From: Jacaranda mimosifolia
Lineage: Eukaryota; Streptophyta; Magnoliopsida; Lamiales; Bignoniaceae
Assembly: GCA_018894105.1 (NCBI GenBank)
Contig: CM032121.1
Location: 24,335,730 to 24,399,729 of the forward strand
Direction of reading: 5' to 3'
Length of the DNA stretch: 64,000 nt
Shown piece by piece: positions 47,473-59,404 of the stretch. A program made the position numbers and the translations under genes. The stretch's first letter is position 1. Each line of letters starts with the position of its first letter. Below the pieces are notes generated by a model. The model was not told the DNA's origin. It made no database searches and saw nothing but the letters and a program-made list of their open reading frames with translations.

Positions 47473-49465
47473 TTTTGAGATTTCACAAATCCTCAAAAGT
47501 GAAAAGGAGAATATAAGCATGTGATTGAACATTGATATTAAAAACATGTTCATGGTCTTTCAAATATGTTTTTCTCCCACTATTTTATCAAATCCTTCAC
47601 CCCCTAGAAGAATTGAGAAATCATATTTTCTAGTGAGAATCAAGACCCCAAGACTTGTAAATGGACCCCCGTGACCTGGATGTATATCCACAAACAATCC
47701 AAAGGTAAGCAACTTTTTGCTAATTGCATCTTATGCAACTTTTGATATATTTTGCCTCACTTTTTCATATAGATCCCCTATAAGGATTACCTCTACATTA
47801 CTTGGTGTTAAGTCGAACCTACCAATCAAGCTTTGATTTGAGACGAGCACCACAACATCCCCCGTGATCGAGCGTATAATTAATGTGTGGGCGTTCTCAA
47901 ATCAAAGGTGCATCTCATGCTAAGTACATGGTTACAACTTTCCATCTAAGTGTGACCCCAGTGACTGGATGTATATCACACAAAGACGGTAGCATCTTCA
48001 TGCCACATGCTATTGGTAAAAGGCATGGATTAATTAAAAATCTTTTAATTTGTATCCATCTTAACTTAATATTTGAAAGCACTTGGACATTACAAGTGGA
48101 GGATTTTTGCTTGCAAAGATCTCATCATTTTATCTTTTTATTTAGGTTCACTATATTTTAATCATGCATCTCATACATCAATAGGATATGGAAAGCATAA
48201 ATAAATAAATGCATCTAGCATGCTCCTAGGGTGGGATGACCATGAGCCTAACCAAATAGTGCACTTAGAGCCATAGGTGCACCACTTAGTTGATTTTAAG
48301 TGGGTTGATTAAATCTAGCTATTACATGAGTGTATCCCATACATTCATGGGTCTTCATGCCTCCATAGGTCTTCTTTACTCCTTGCAACATTTACATGAG
48401 AAAGAAATCCTCCCTCCTAGTGATTCTAATCTCATAACATTTACAAGATAGAAATAAAAAAGGCATGCGAGCCCTAATTTAATACAACCCTTTTCAACAA
48501 CTTAAAACAAATAAAATCAATATTTAAGGCTCATGATCATCCCCATTCATTCATCATCCATTCAACATTTAAATGAACAATAAATAAACCAAGAATTGAC
48601 ATTCAATTACATCAATTAAATGCTAAACAAATTAACAACTAATTGGTCAAGCAAGAACAAGCATAACATTTATGCATCATATTATTTCCATAATTGGAGA
48701 TCAACTTTAACAAGTTTTAAAAGTAACAAAAAAAAGTCCAACATAATTTTGAGGCCTTGCACAACATTTGTGCAACCAATGTGTGTGTTTCAAAGCAAGT
48801 TTGGTCACTAAAGGAACCAAAGGAAGGGCTCAAAACTCGTGCCAAACCCAACTAGGGGCTGCTGGCCGAGGCTTGCTCACTGTTGAGCAGTAGCTCTTGG
48901 CCACTGCCCTGTTGTGGGTTGCCAAGTGCCAGCAGCTTCCCTGTTTTGGGGTCATGGCCGAGTCAAGCCCTTTTTGGCTCAACTTTTGTGCACCAAGAAT
49001 GTTAGAACAACTTCTAAATATCAAAACACAATACATAGGTCAAATTTTCAGATTAAAACAGCTTTTAAAACTGAAATATCAAGTGCCCAAAGATGCTTGA
49101 AAAACAAGTTTAAGCAAGAATTGTATTCTTCAAAAATCTCCAAACATATCCAATCATATTGGACCCAAAAATGACCAAAACAACTTGATGACATTCACAA
49201 CATGCTATATCAACATATAACACCCACCAATGCTAAATAAAAAATTCAACATTAGCAAACATGAATTAAAAAAATACCCATCACATGATTTAACAATATT
49301 TAAAGCACATAATAGCATGATTTAATCCATAAACCAAGGAGCCACAAACAAGATCTTCCATACACTCCAAAACATCATATGGACTGAGTACATGGTGATT
49401 TTGATAAATTCTTCACAAGAACCAATCATCCAAATCAAGCAAAATCCAAATCCATGCATGAATAT
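47473..49465 (-). other. E3 leader (untranslated)
   Basis: About 2 kb aligning with the E2 leader. Repeated words of the atacatccagtcac type lie at 47954-47974, 47859-47877 and 47664-47685. A GC-rich hairpin lies at 48858-48936. Confidence 0.8.
48858..48936 (-). other. GC-rich leader hairpin, E3
   Basis: Outer stem gctgctggc (48858-48866) pairs with gccagcagc (48928-48936). An inner perfect hairpin pairs tgctca (48874-48879) with tgagca (48884-48889). It lies 530 nt downstream of the PBS. Confidence 0.6.
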
Positions 49466-49478
49466 GGCTCCGATACCA
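49466..49478 (-). other. E3 primer-binding site
   Basis: On the minus strand TGGTATCGGAGCC, identical to the E2 site, two bases after the LTR. Confidence 0.85.
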
Positions 49479-49480
49479 CT

Positions 49481-51679
49481 TGTAGGTGAGTATGGCATGA
49501 GGATCCAAATATTTTCAAAAACCATGAATATAACCAGCCCATACATACCCCCAAGGATCAAGACATGCATAGGAGTCATATTTACAGAGGGAAATTACCT
49601 TGGTGAAATCAGAAAATTGGAGGAGCAAGAAAACTCTTCTTCAACCGTTGAAGAAACTCCTCACTGGCGCAGCAGAAATATCACCAGATTTCTCCAAGCT
49701 CCTCTTCCCATTTTGAGCTGAATTTTTTACATGAAACTAATAACTCCTAGGGTGTGATACAGTAAAAATTTCAGCCTCAATGGAATCCTCTAAGGTCATC
49801 GAAAAAAATCCCAAAGCCATTGCCACAAACTGTTTCAGCAAGAGCAATAGCAACCCAAGTGTGATGCCTCTAATGACATAGTTCACACACCATAGCTAGG
49901 ACCTATTCTCTACAATATGCTGGAGATATTAGTAGAGAAAGGAGAAGAGAAGGCTAGGAAGAATGGAGGTGGAATGTGTAGGAGGTTGGAGAGAATAATG
50001 GGGATGCTAACAATTAGATGCCCACTATCCAAGTTTGTTGGGAGAATAAAAGCCACCTAGCAATCTTGCACCACGTGGCAGCCCCTTCTCCTCCTATATC
50101 TATATATAGCAGTAGGATTGTGTGTGGTCACACGCCATCCTCAAGGAGAGGGTGCCAAGTGTTCATGCCTAGGTGGCCACTAACAATTAGTGTTAATGAA
50201 TAAGAATATTAATTGAAGCTTACATTTTATCTTATGAAATGTCTTCCAATTAAATTCCAATTCCAAATTAAATGAACCCTTCATTTAATAATATTCTCCT
50301 AAATAAACCCTCCAATAAAATTAAATTAAACACTTTAATTTAATTAATAATTCTTTCACTTAACTCTTAAGTCAAATTGCTTAACTCTTTAAATTAGTCA
50401 ATATTAATTTAACTCTTAAATTAATTTGACCAATTGATAGTCATGTGGCATCAATTAAGTACTCGTAATTAATTGATCTTAATTTAACTCTTAAATTAAA
50501 CTGATCAAGCCAAAAATGACTCCAACTTTCACCTCCTCCATAATTCGGTCGTGAACTTTCTAACTCTTAGAAAATTCTCTTTTCTTCAATAGGTCAAGCT
50601 ATTGGCTTTTATGTGTGACCCATTAGATTCTACCGTTCATTGGACATGGGCTCACAACTCCTTGTGATTTATGGAATATCAAATATTCACATTAGTTTAA
50701 ACTCCTTTAAGCTAAGCGACTCAATTCAATTAATCTCATTAATTGAAGAGTACATAATCTCCATGGTCAATGTCCAACCTCAAGCCCATGGAGCCCAACT
50801 AATTGGCCAAAATAAATGCTCGTGGAGAACCATTCTAGCATTATACGTACCACGCAAGTATGGTCTTTCCGTCTCCTATCCCCCAAAGAGGCCTAGGGCA
50901 ACATATCAGTCAACTCCCTAATAGCCTCGATGCTATGCTTCTATTCTCAATGTTCGATTCCCTTAGTAACCTCATCTTTGGAAACACCTTTCCAAATTGT
51001 CACATCAAAGGATTTCTTGGAATCGAACATTATAGAACGCATAGGAGATGCACTCGCTCTTCACAAAAGCGAAGAGTCGGATTTCATCTTGGATCTCACA
51101 AACCTCAATGCCTAGTAGCTTGTGCCTAACCTCAACCCGAGCGGCCCGCTAAGTGTCCAAGGAAGAGTTAAAGCATAAGGACTAAACATAAGATTACCAT
51201 GGATCCTCAGGTCAAAGTTCTAATAATATGCACTAGCGTAAGCTGGAGAACTTGCCACTTTGTCTATCTAGTGGATTCTTTGGGCGACCCTTCAGTGCCT
51301 TGTTCTCTAACAAGCACCCACTAACATACATCTATATCTCATATGGTATTACTCATGGAACGGAGCAACATCCAACACTTGGATTCATGCATTGTTAGTA
51401 CAAGTCTATCTGGATCTTATATGCCCTATCTCGTAAGATCCTATAACTTGAAAGATTTAAGATCATGACCAAGTAAGACTTATTCCATGATCACCACCCA
51501 GTGCATAACCAAGTCCCATAGTCTAATGTAATATAAGGGCTTCATCCAAATGCAAGTGAAGAAAACAATGAGCATAAGATGAAAATGGCCATATAATGAA
51601 TATCATTCAATCAAGATTGTCTTACAAGGAAATAATTTACAAGGCCAATCTAATTGGCTTGCGGGGTACTATTCCAACA
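49481..51679 (-). repeat. E3 5' LTR
   Basis: 2199 bp from TGTAGGTGAG to ATTCCAACA on the plus strand, with canonical TG...CA ends. Partner of 41440-43638. Confidence 0.92.
50097..50109 (-). promoter_or_regulatory. TATA box, E3 5' LTR
   Basis: tatctatatatag, kept in the 3' LTR at 42051-42063. Promoter role inferred from conservation in all family LTRs. Confidence 0.5.
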
Positions 51680-53000
51680 TATACATATATTTGTAATGAT
51701 TGAAATATGAGTGTAATTAATTTAGTTGGTTATTTATTTTAAAATTTATATTTTTATAAATTTAACATTAGTAAATGACGTATTATTTGGAATAAAATAT
51801 ATATTAATAAATATTAATTATTCATGAAATCATAATTATATTCTAATTATAAAAAAATCAACTTATATTATAATTATATCATAATTGTTGATATGACTTA
51901 TAAAAAATAATTATAAACTAATTACTATTTATTAATTAAAAATATAATTATTTAACTATTTACTGCTTACGATTTATGTATATATAAAACTTAGTTATTT
52001 ATTTAAATAAAATAACTTTTTAATAATTTATATATAGGGCTTAATAAGGATTCATCAAATTAAAAAAATATATAGTATTATATTATATGAAATTACATCA
52101 TCTTAAATTATTTATTAAATAAATAAATGTAATATTTAATTATACGTAAAATATGAAACATAATTAATATATAAATAATAAGTTATTTAAATAAATTAAT
52201 TTAGTTAATTTAATAAGCTATTTAATTACTTTAACTCGTTATTTAATTCGTACATTATTTAGTAAATAAATTACTTAGTAATAATCAAATAATTTTACTT
52301 AAATTTAATTAATTCTCTCAACAATTACTTTAAGCATATCAATATTAATTTATTAAAATTAATAGATTATTAAATAAATATCACACTATAATCAATTTTT
52401 TTGTTATAATTTTAAATAAATGTGAAGATTAATATTTAATGAAGAATATATTTTGAAGAAGATTAATTTATTTATTATATCAAATTAAAACATCTTAAAT
52501 TATTTATTAAATGAATAAATGTAATATTTCATTAATACGTTAAATATTAAATATAACTAATACATTATTTAATTAATAAGTAAATTTAATTAATTTAATA
52601 TGTTATTCAATTAATGAATTATTTAGCAATAACATAACTAATATTCACTTAAATTTAATTATTTTTTCAAAAATTATTTTAATTAAATTTGTAAACATAA
52701 GTTTTAGAATTTTTTAACTAGTAAAATTCTAATATTTTCATATTTGTGTGTGTGTGTGTGTATATATATATATGAATGAGTGAAGTGAGAAAGTGATAAA
52801 TGAATATGTGATGTGATAAGTAGAGTGATAAAATGATAGGGTAGGTGTCCTTTTTAGAGTGTAGGGTTTTTTGGGTGAATTGGGAGGGATTTATTTGGGA
52901 TAAAATTTGAGTATTTTGGGAAAAGTTTTTGGGAATGTGCGTCCATTATAAATTTTTCTAGGGATTGGAAAATATTTTTGGAAAATGTAAGAGAATAGAG
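51680..53000 (-). repeat. Right arm of large inverted repeat, outer part
   Basis: Reverse complement of about 35945-37860 with the MITE removed. Includes a (TG)n(TA)n microsatellite at about 52745-52773. Very AT-rich, no coding evidence. Confidence 0.85.
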
Positions 53001-53435
53001 CCTACAAATTTTTTTTGAAGGAATTTCAAATACATAAACTAAATAAAATAAAGGAATAATCAAATTATGAATGATTAGTGACCTCAAATATAGCGTACAT
53101 TGGGCTTCTTAGAACAATTTCGTCCAAAATCTTTCATTGCTTAAGTTAGGTTGAACAAAAAAAGGAAAAGCAAGTAAGCTAAGGGAATTTATGAAGTAAT
53201 TAAAGTATACCTATAAAATTTATAAATGGGTATTTATAGTACAAGACAACAACCCGAAAGTAGAATGTCAAAATGACAATAGACCTAATGCGATTGGTGT
53301 TTTCTTTGCATTATATTTAATGCAAATGCCTAGAGTAGACTTGATTTTACTTGATCGATGGTAATGGAGCCCCAACCTCGCTCTCACAGGGAACTAAATA
53401 GTTGAGTTCAATTGGGCAAATGTTATAGGAGATCA
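53001..53435. other. Intergenic stretch, nothing recognised
   Basis: AT-rich DNA beyond the right arm. No ORF or repeat ends that I can support. Confidence 0.3.
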
Positions 53436-53510
53436 TGTAGACGTGTTGACCTGATGGTTTGGGCTAGTCAATAAATGGATAAATGTCCTGGAGTTCGAGC
53501 CTTTAATTTT
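53436..53510 (+). repeat. Possible tRNA-derived SINE head
   Basis: gttgacctgatggtttgggc followed ~30 bp later by ggagttcgagcc resembles degenerate A and B boxes of an RNA polymerase III promoter, spaced as in tRNA-derived SINEs. No poly-T or poly-A end or TSD was located, so this is weak. Confidence 0.3.
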
Positions 53511-54129
53511 TTATATGAGACATTGATTATATAATGGTTGCTTAATAGAAGACTCTAGATTGCGTGAATTGAAGACGACCAATTTGAATGCAAGATCAAT
53601 TTTAGGATGGCAGATATTGAGAATGATCATGGGGAAATTGCACCTGGAAAAGGCTAACGTGCCATGAGCCCATTGAAGCTGGTGCAAACTCTCCCTTATC
53701 AACTAATATACTTTTATTTTTTTCATTAATTAATATGCTAATTTATCTTATAATCTAATATAAAAGAAATTAAGTTTGGTATAAATTATTTATACAAAAA
53801 TAAAAAATAAAAAATGGAAGGAGGAGCTAAAATTTAGGGGGAATAAAAAAAATGAACGGAATTCATTTTGGAGAGAATCAAATTTTTGGAAGAAATTAAA
53901 TTAAGTTTTTATGTGGAACTAATTAAAAATATAATTGTTAGCTTTTAATCTCTCCCAAATTTTGGAGGGAATACAAAGTTGGAGGGAAACTAAATTACAT
54001 TGTCATCAAAAAATGGCAACAAAAGAATTGGTTACTATTTGTATTCAACCAACTTTGTGAATCAATACATTTTTGGTGGGAATGTAAATTTAATGTTTTT
54101 AAAAATTGGCAAGCAAAAAAATTGTTATC

Positions 54130-56700
54130 ACTAGTGAATCCCTATTCTTAAAAAGAGATTAGTTGATGCCCATGAAGAAGCCCAATTTATTAATTTATTG
54201 AAAAATTGGTCAAGCCCAATTAATGAAAAAGATGTTGGTGAAGTCCAATTAATCAAATCTATAAATCAATATGAAAATTAATTCATTAAGAATGCCAAAT
54301 TACTAACTCATTGGAAAATTGTTCAAGCCCATTAAGAAAAAAGAAAAAAAAAGGAGTTAGTAAAGTCCAATTGATAAATTTTATAAATTAATATGAAGCC
54401 CAGTTCATTTTAAAGATCTGCCAGGCATAATTTTAAAAAAGAAGCTAGTGAAGTTAAGTTAACTAATTCTTTAATTAAGAAAGACACAAATTCTTAAACA
54501 AAGTTCAATCATGAATTCATTATAATATTTGTAACTCAATTCTTAAATAAAGTCTAAGTCATCAACATACTAAAACATTTGGTAAAATACAATTTTTAAT
54601 TAACTGGAGAAACTAAATTAACCAATCTTTAGATTAATGTAAATCTCAATTCACCAATTTACTCACAAAGTTATAATTGGTGAATTCCAATTCTTAAACA
54701 AAGCCTAATAACTAATTTTCTAAAACTTTTTGTGAAACTCAGTTCGTAGAATTAGAGAATCACAATTAACTAATTTTTTAAATTAAAGTCAAAACAAATT
54801 CTTAAAAAATGACAACAATTCATTATAAAATTAGTCAGCCCAATTAATAAAAAAGGAGTTGCTAAAGCCCCAATTAATCAATTCTCTAATTTAATGTCAA
54901 AACCCAATTCTTTACCAAATGACATTAATTTACTAAAAAGTTGGTGAACTCATATTAATAAAAAAAAAGGTTGCTAAAGTCCAATTAATCAATTCTTTAA
55001 ATTAATGCCAAATCCAATTCATATAGAAATTTCAATTCACTAATTTACTAAGGCCATGTTTGATATAAAATTTGGATAATAGTAGCTATTGTAGTAGTGG
55101 GTGATTGTATGAGATTGTATTATTTATCATTTTGTTTGATATGAGAGATTAACATATACATTAGGTACCATTGTAATTTTCAATAATCTCATGTGATGTG
55201 TTTGATACCACTATTAATATTGTTTTTCCAAATTTGTCCCTATTAAAATAATGTAATAAAAAAACCACATAAAGAATTCTTTTAAAAAATTATATCATAT
55301 AAAATAATACTAATATTATATACACAAAAATTTAAAAATTTAAAAAATTGAGAATATGAATTAAAAAATATATAATTAATAATTTTATATTTGGGATGAC
55401 TTTAAAACTAACTATATATTATATATTATTTGTTAGATATGATGTTTTATATATTATTTGTTATGATCAAAATATATATTTTCATAGAATCAAATAAAAT
55501 ATCTAATTTGCATTCACTAAAATATCACTTTAATTTATCAACAATATCAACTGAATGCTTAATTAATTAAACCAAAGGGTATAATTAAAATATAATCAAA
55601 AAAATTGAGGGAAATTTTAGAATATTATAATAAAGATAATCAGCCAACAGGAGTGTGATTAGCTTCATTTTTTTGAAATAAAAACTTTTTTTATTATTAT
55701 CTTAATAAAAGTTATAATATGGTATCTAAAAGTTTATATTAAATAAAAATAGATTAATATTTTAAAACAAAATGATAAATGTCAAATGATGGTGGCCACA
55801 TGGGGCGTGTGGGTGCGCCCATCCTCACCTAACCACCGTGCAGTCAGCTATGGGAGAGAACAAAAGCTTCGATCTGACGTGGTGTGTGAATTTTGTCATT
55901 ATTGATTAAATGGGGCCAAAAACATATGTACTAAAGTCCAAGGGCATGAATGACATTTTAACATATCTGGGCACTGCAGATTGGGGTGCGATTGGTAATC
56001 ACCCCACCCCTAAAACTTGAACATATGCTAATGGACGCTACAGTACCAGGCTAGAGATTAAAATTAGGCTGACTCGCATCCCTAATGTTCCATATCAAAC
56101 ATTGTATTATGTGAGATTACCAACTCTTATTGGGCCTAATAGGGCATATCAAACATGACCTAAAGGAATTATTGAAGCCCAATTAACAAAAAGAAAGTTG
56201 AAAAAGCCCAATTAACCAAGTTTTCAAATTAGGATGAAGCTCAATTTGCCAATCCACTAAAATATTAGTTAAGCCCAATTAGTAAAAAAAAAGATGGTCA
56301 ACCCAAAGTAATCAATTATTTAAACCAATGTGAATCCCAATTAATAAAAAAATAAGCTCAATTTCTTAAAGAAAGCCCGATTCACCATTTAGTTCACTTC
56401 AAATTTGCTCAAGACCAACTCTTACAATGAAGCCCAATTCACCACTTAATTCACTGTAAATTTGGTCAAACCTATTTCATAAATGAAAACTCCCTTTTCA
56501 ACGAATAATTCACAAAAAAGTTATGAAGCTCAATGTTTCAAAGAAATTGGCCCAACTAATGGATTATTCACTTCAAATATGTTCAAGCTTAATCTTTAAA
56601 ATAAAACCCAGTTCAACAATAATTCACTAAAATATTGGTTAAGCCCAATTAACAAATTTTTTATATTATTGTGAAGCCCATTTCTTGGATAAAAACTCAA
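54130..56700. repeat. Degenerate minisatellite (aagcccaatt words)
   Basis: The words aagcccaattaa, ggtcaagccc and aagtccaattaatc recur dozens of times at irregular ~60-130 bp spacing from 54180 to 56650, with variable spacers. The array is interrupted by the Harbinger-type element at 55052-56160. It may be internal to the CACTA-like element ending at 57166. Confidence 0.6.
55052..56160. mobile_element. Nonautonomous Harbinger-type element (TSD TAA)
   Basis: 1109 bp with ends GGCCATGTTTGATAT and (reversed) GGTCATGTTTGATAT, flanked by TAA (55049-55051, 56161-56163). Subterminal words (gtatgagattgtatta) are also partly mirrored at the right end. No transposase ORF. Target and TIR suit PIF/Harbinger. 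Confidence 0.8.
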
Positions 56701-57166
56701 CCCACAAGTATTTGTAAAAATTTAATTTAATATTCAGTTATAGTTAGTAATGAAAAATATTGTTACCATATGCATACAATTGATATTTGGAGGGAACGAA
56801 TTTTTGAGGGAAGTTAATTAAAGTTTGGTAACTAAAAACTTTGTTACAATATATTTTATTTGTTGCAAATATTTTGTTGTTACAAAAGGTATCAAATTTT
56901 GTTAAAAAGATATCTTCCTATATGATGGGAAATTTTTATATGCAACAAAATAACATTTTCCATAACGAACTATTATTTAGTTACGAACATAGAAAAATTT
57001 TAAGTTAACAAATTTGAGTTAAAGATAACAAGACTTTTACTTAGTTACTCAAGAAAATTTTATTTGTAACAAAAGATCAAATTCTTTACAATAAATCTAA
57101 CATCTGTAATGAATTTTATCTTTGTTACTAAAGTTTTTGTTACGTGAAGTGCAATTTATTGTAGTA
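56700..57166. mobile_element. CACTA-like terminus (right end)
   Basis: The stretch ends gaagtgcaatttattgtagta, whose complement starts like a CACTACAA terminal repeat with one change. The subterminal region repeats ttgttac and gtaacaaa words, as CACTA ends often do. A matching left end was not found; the element may start around 53700. Confidence 0.45.
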
Positions 57167-57280
57167 AGACAAAGAAGGCCAAGGGAATCAAGGAAGCATG
57201 AAAACCCATGAATGTATGCGATACATTTATATAATAGTTAGATTTAATCAACCCACCTAAAATCAACTAAGTAATGCACC

Positions 57281-57670
57281 CCGATGAAGTTTCTTTGGCT
57301 TGAAGACTGGAGAATCAATAAGAGGAAGCTACGAGGGAACTAGCAAAGGAGAAGTGCTACCGGATTCAAGTTTCTCTCCCCCTGCACTGGACACCTTGAG
57401 ACTCTCTCCCTTTCAGGCATATATATTCAGGATTGATGAGTTCTATTGCTCTGCATTCTAGTTCTCCCCTCAATTCTACTATCAGTGAGATTCAATCCCA
57501 TCTAGTAGACCTCATTGAGTCTAGAGAGAAACAAGAAGGAGTTTATAGTCAGTGTAGTGAGATTGGGGGAACTAATCAGACCTTTATACCCATACGAGTC
57601 ACTGGCTTTTTGCCAAGCTCTTTGTCGCCCCTTCCTTGGGGCTCCGGAGATTCGTGGATGGAGGAATTAG
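57281..57670. other. Second GC-richer insert in copy P leader
   Basis: The E4 leader reads from gtggcacacc directly to tatggctctaagtg, whereas copy P has 390 bp between gtaatgcacc and ctctaagtg. The insert is GC-richer than the leader, with an 86-codon chance-like ORF that starts at 57433 and runs a few codons past the right border. The wording resembles organelle DNA, but I cannot name a source. Confidence 0.45.
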
Positions 57671-58453
57671 CTCTAAGTGTACTACTTAGTTAAGGCTCAT
57701 GTCATCCCACCTTAGGAGCATAGTAGGGAAATTTGTTTATTTATGCTTTCTTTATCCTATTGATGTATGAGATGCATGGTTAGAATGTAGAAAACCTAAA
57801 TAAGAGAAGATAAAATTGATGAGATCTTTCAAAGAAAGAAAATCCCTCTACTTAGGGAAGTCTAAGTGCTTTCAAAATATTAGGTCAATATAGATTCAAA
57901 TTAAGAGGAGTTTTAATTAATCCATGCCTTCTACCAATAGTATGTGACATTAGATGCTACCACATTTGCGTGATGTCTCACGAGTCGCGGGTCATGTTTA
58001 TGGAGGAAAGTTGTGCTCACTTTCTTAGCATCACTTTGATTTAAAACTTCCTATGGCATTGTCTCACGAGTCGTGGAATGATATAGTGCGGTTTCTAATC
58101 AAAGATTGATTGGTAGGCCCTACTTAAACACCTAGTAGTGTAGATGTCGCACGAGTCGTGGGTCTACATGAAAAGTGAGGCAAAACACATCAAGAGTTGC
58201 AATTAGCAAAAGTTGCTTACTTTACAATTTTTTGTGCATGTCTCACCAGTCGTGGGTCTGCTATAAGTCCTTTGGGCCTTGATTCTCACTAGGAAGTGAC
58301 TTCCTGAATTCCTTTGGGGGTGAGGAATTTGATAAACTAGTGGGAGAAAAATATGATTGAAAGTGCATAAACATATTTTCAATATCAAAATTCAATCACA
58401 TGCTCGTATTCTCTTTTTTTGCCTTTGTAGATTTTGAAATCTCAAAACAAATG

Positions 58454-58660
58454 GCTAAGAATCTACTCACTGTGATTTTGGAAACTAATAGACTCACTGG
58501 GCCTAACTTCCAAGATTGACTAAACCTCTAAATTGTTTTAGATTTCGAGAAATGGATATGTCCTATATCAAGGTGCTCCTACTCCCATAGGGATTGAAGT
58601 AGATCAAGAGACACATGAAATGTTCACGAATTGGGTTAAGGATTGCCTCCTATAAAGCCA
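58454..58660 (+). pseudogene. Gag fragment of copy P
   Basis: Starts ATGGCTAAG like the E4 gag and reads MAKNLLTVILETNRLTGPNF, then stops and frameshifts. It ends at the inverted LTR, so only the N-terminal ~60 codons remain. Confidence 0.75.
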
Positions 58661-58663
58661 AGT

Positions 58664-59404
58664 GTAGCACTAGAATCCAATAAATAAAGCACAAAATAGC
58701 TAAATTAACTAGGCTACACTTGAAACCAAGGATCTAATCATGCTTCAAATTCAAATTTGGATGAAGGATTACCTTGATTGCTCAAAAATCCAAAGTAAAG
58801 AGAAAGAACACTTCAAAACTGTCTTCCAGCAACACAGCAACAACTCAGCAACAATTGCCCTATCAATTGCTAAAATTTGGACACAACCTCCTCAACACCT
58901 TGGGAAGCTCCAGTAAAAAATTTAGCAAAAAAAAAAAAGACGGCAAAGTTTGGAAACGAGCCTCCAAAGTTTTTGCCCTTGTAGTGGATCTCCAAAAGCT
59001 AAGCTATCCAATTGTCTAACCTCTAATGTCAAGATCCACATACCAATGGAAAATCTAAATTACTCCTTAATTAGTTGGAAAATCAAGGAGAGAAGAAGAG
59101 GATCAAGGCCAAATTTTAGGATGGAGAGGTGAAGAAAGTGTAAAGCCTCAACTCATGAATGAATCACACAAAATTGGAGGGAAAAAATGGAATCTAACAA
59201 TTATATGTGCAAAGCATGCAATGGCCAGCCACCTCTCTCCTATTTATAGGGAGGGATGTGTGATGCAAGTTGGCATCACACCTCCCATCCAACTTGCAAG
59301 GCAAGTTGCATGTGTGAATGTGCATTTCACTTGCATTTGAATTTTATATGGAATCTTCATTTCAACTCGTGAAATGTCGTCCAAATAAACTCAAATGCAC
59401 TTCA
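58664..59404 (-). repeat. Inverted LTR 3' half (left arm of palindrome)
   Basis: Begins TGTAGCACTAG and follows the minus-strand LTRs of E2 and E3 (ggatctccaaaagctaag, cctctaatgtcaagatccac, ggcatcacacc). It is the mirror of 59617-60401. It breaks at about 59404, where LTR sequence in plus orientation begins. Confidence 0.75.

Larger units (their letters stand above)
41440..51679 (-). mobile_element. E3: complete copia element, 2.2 kb LTRs
   Basis: A 10240 bp minus-strand element with two LTRs of 2199 bp each, a PBS and a PPT. It is flanked by TATAT (41435-41439) and TATAC (51680-51684), a TSD with one mismatch. It sits inside the right arm of the large inverted repeat, whose sequence continues on both sides. 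LTRs differ by roughly 7% over the first 115 bp compared by eye. The pol is heavily broken and the RT active site reads YIDN, so it is dead. Confidence 0.92.
57167..58663 (+). mobile_element. P: leader and gag fragment of the E2/E3/E4 family
   Basis: The plus-strand sequence aligns with the E4 leader from about 61465 to the gag start, without LTR or PBS. It is cut at the left by the CACTA-like end and at the right by an inverted LTR. A 390 bp foreign insert lies at 57281-57670. It has its own set of four repeated words at 57975, 58061, 58146 and 58240. Confidence 0.8.

Noticed and set aside
57433..57693. 86-codon ORF in the copy P insert
   Set aside because: It extends past the insert border into leader sequence, so it is not a transferred gene. 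No family recognised.
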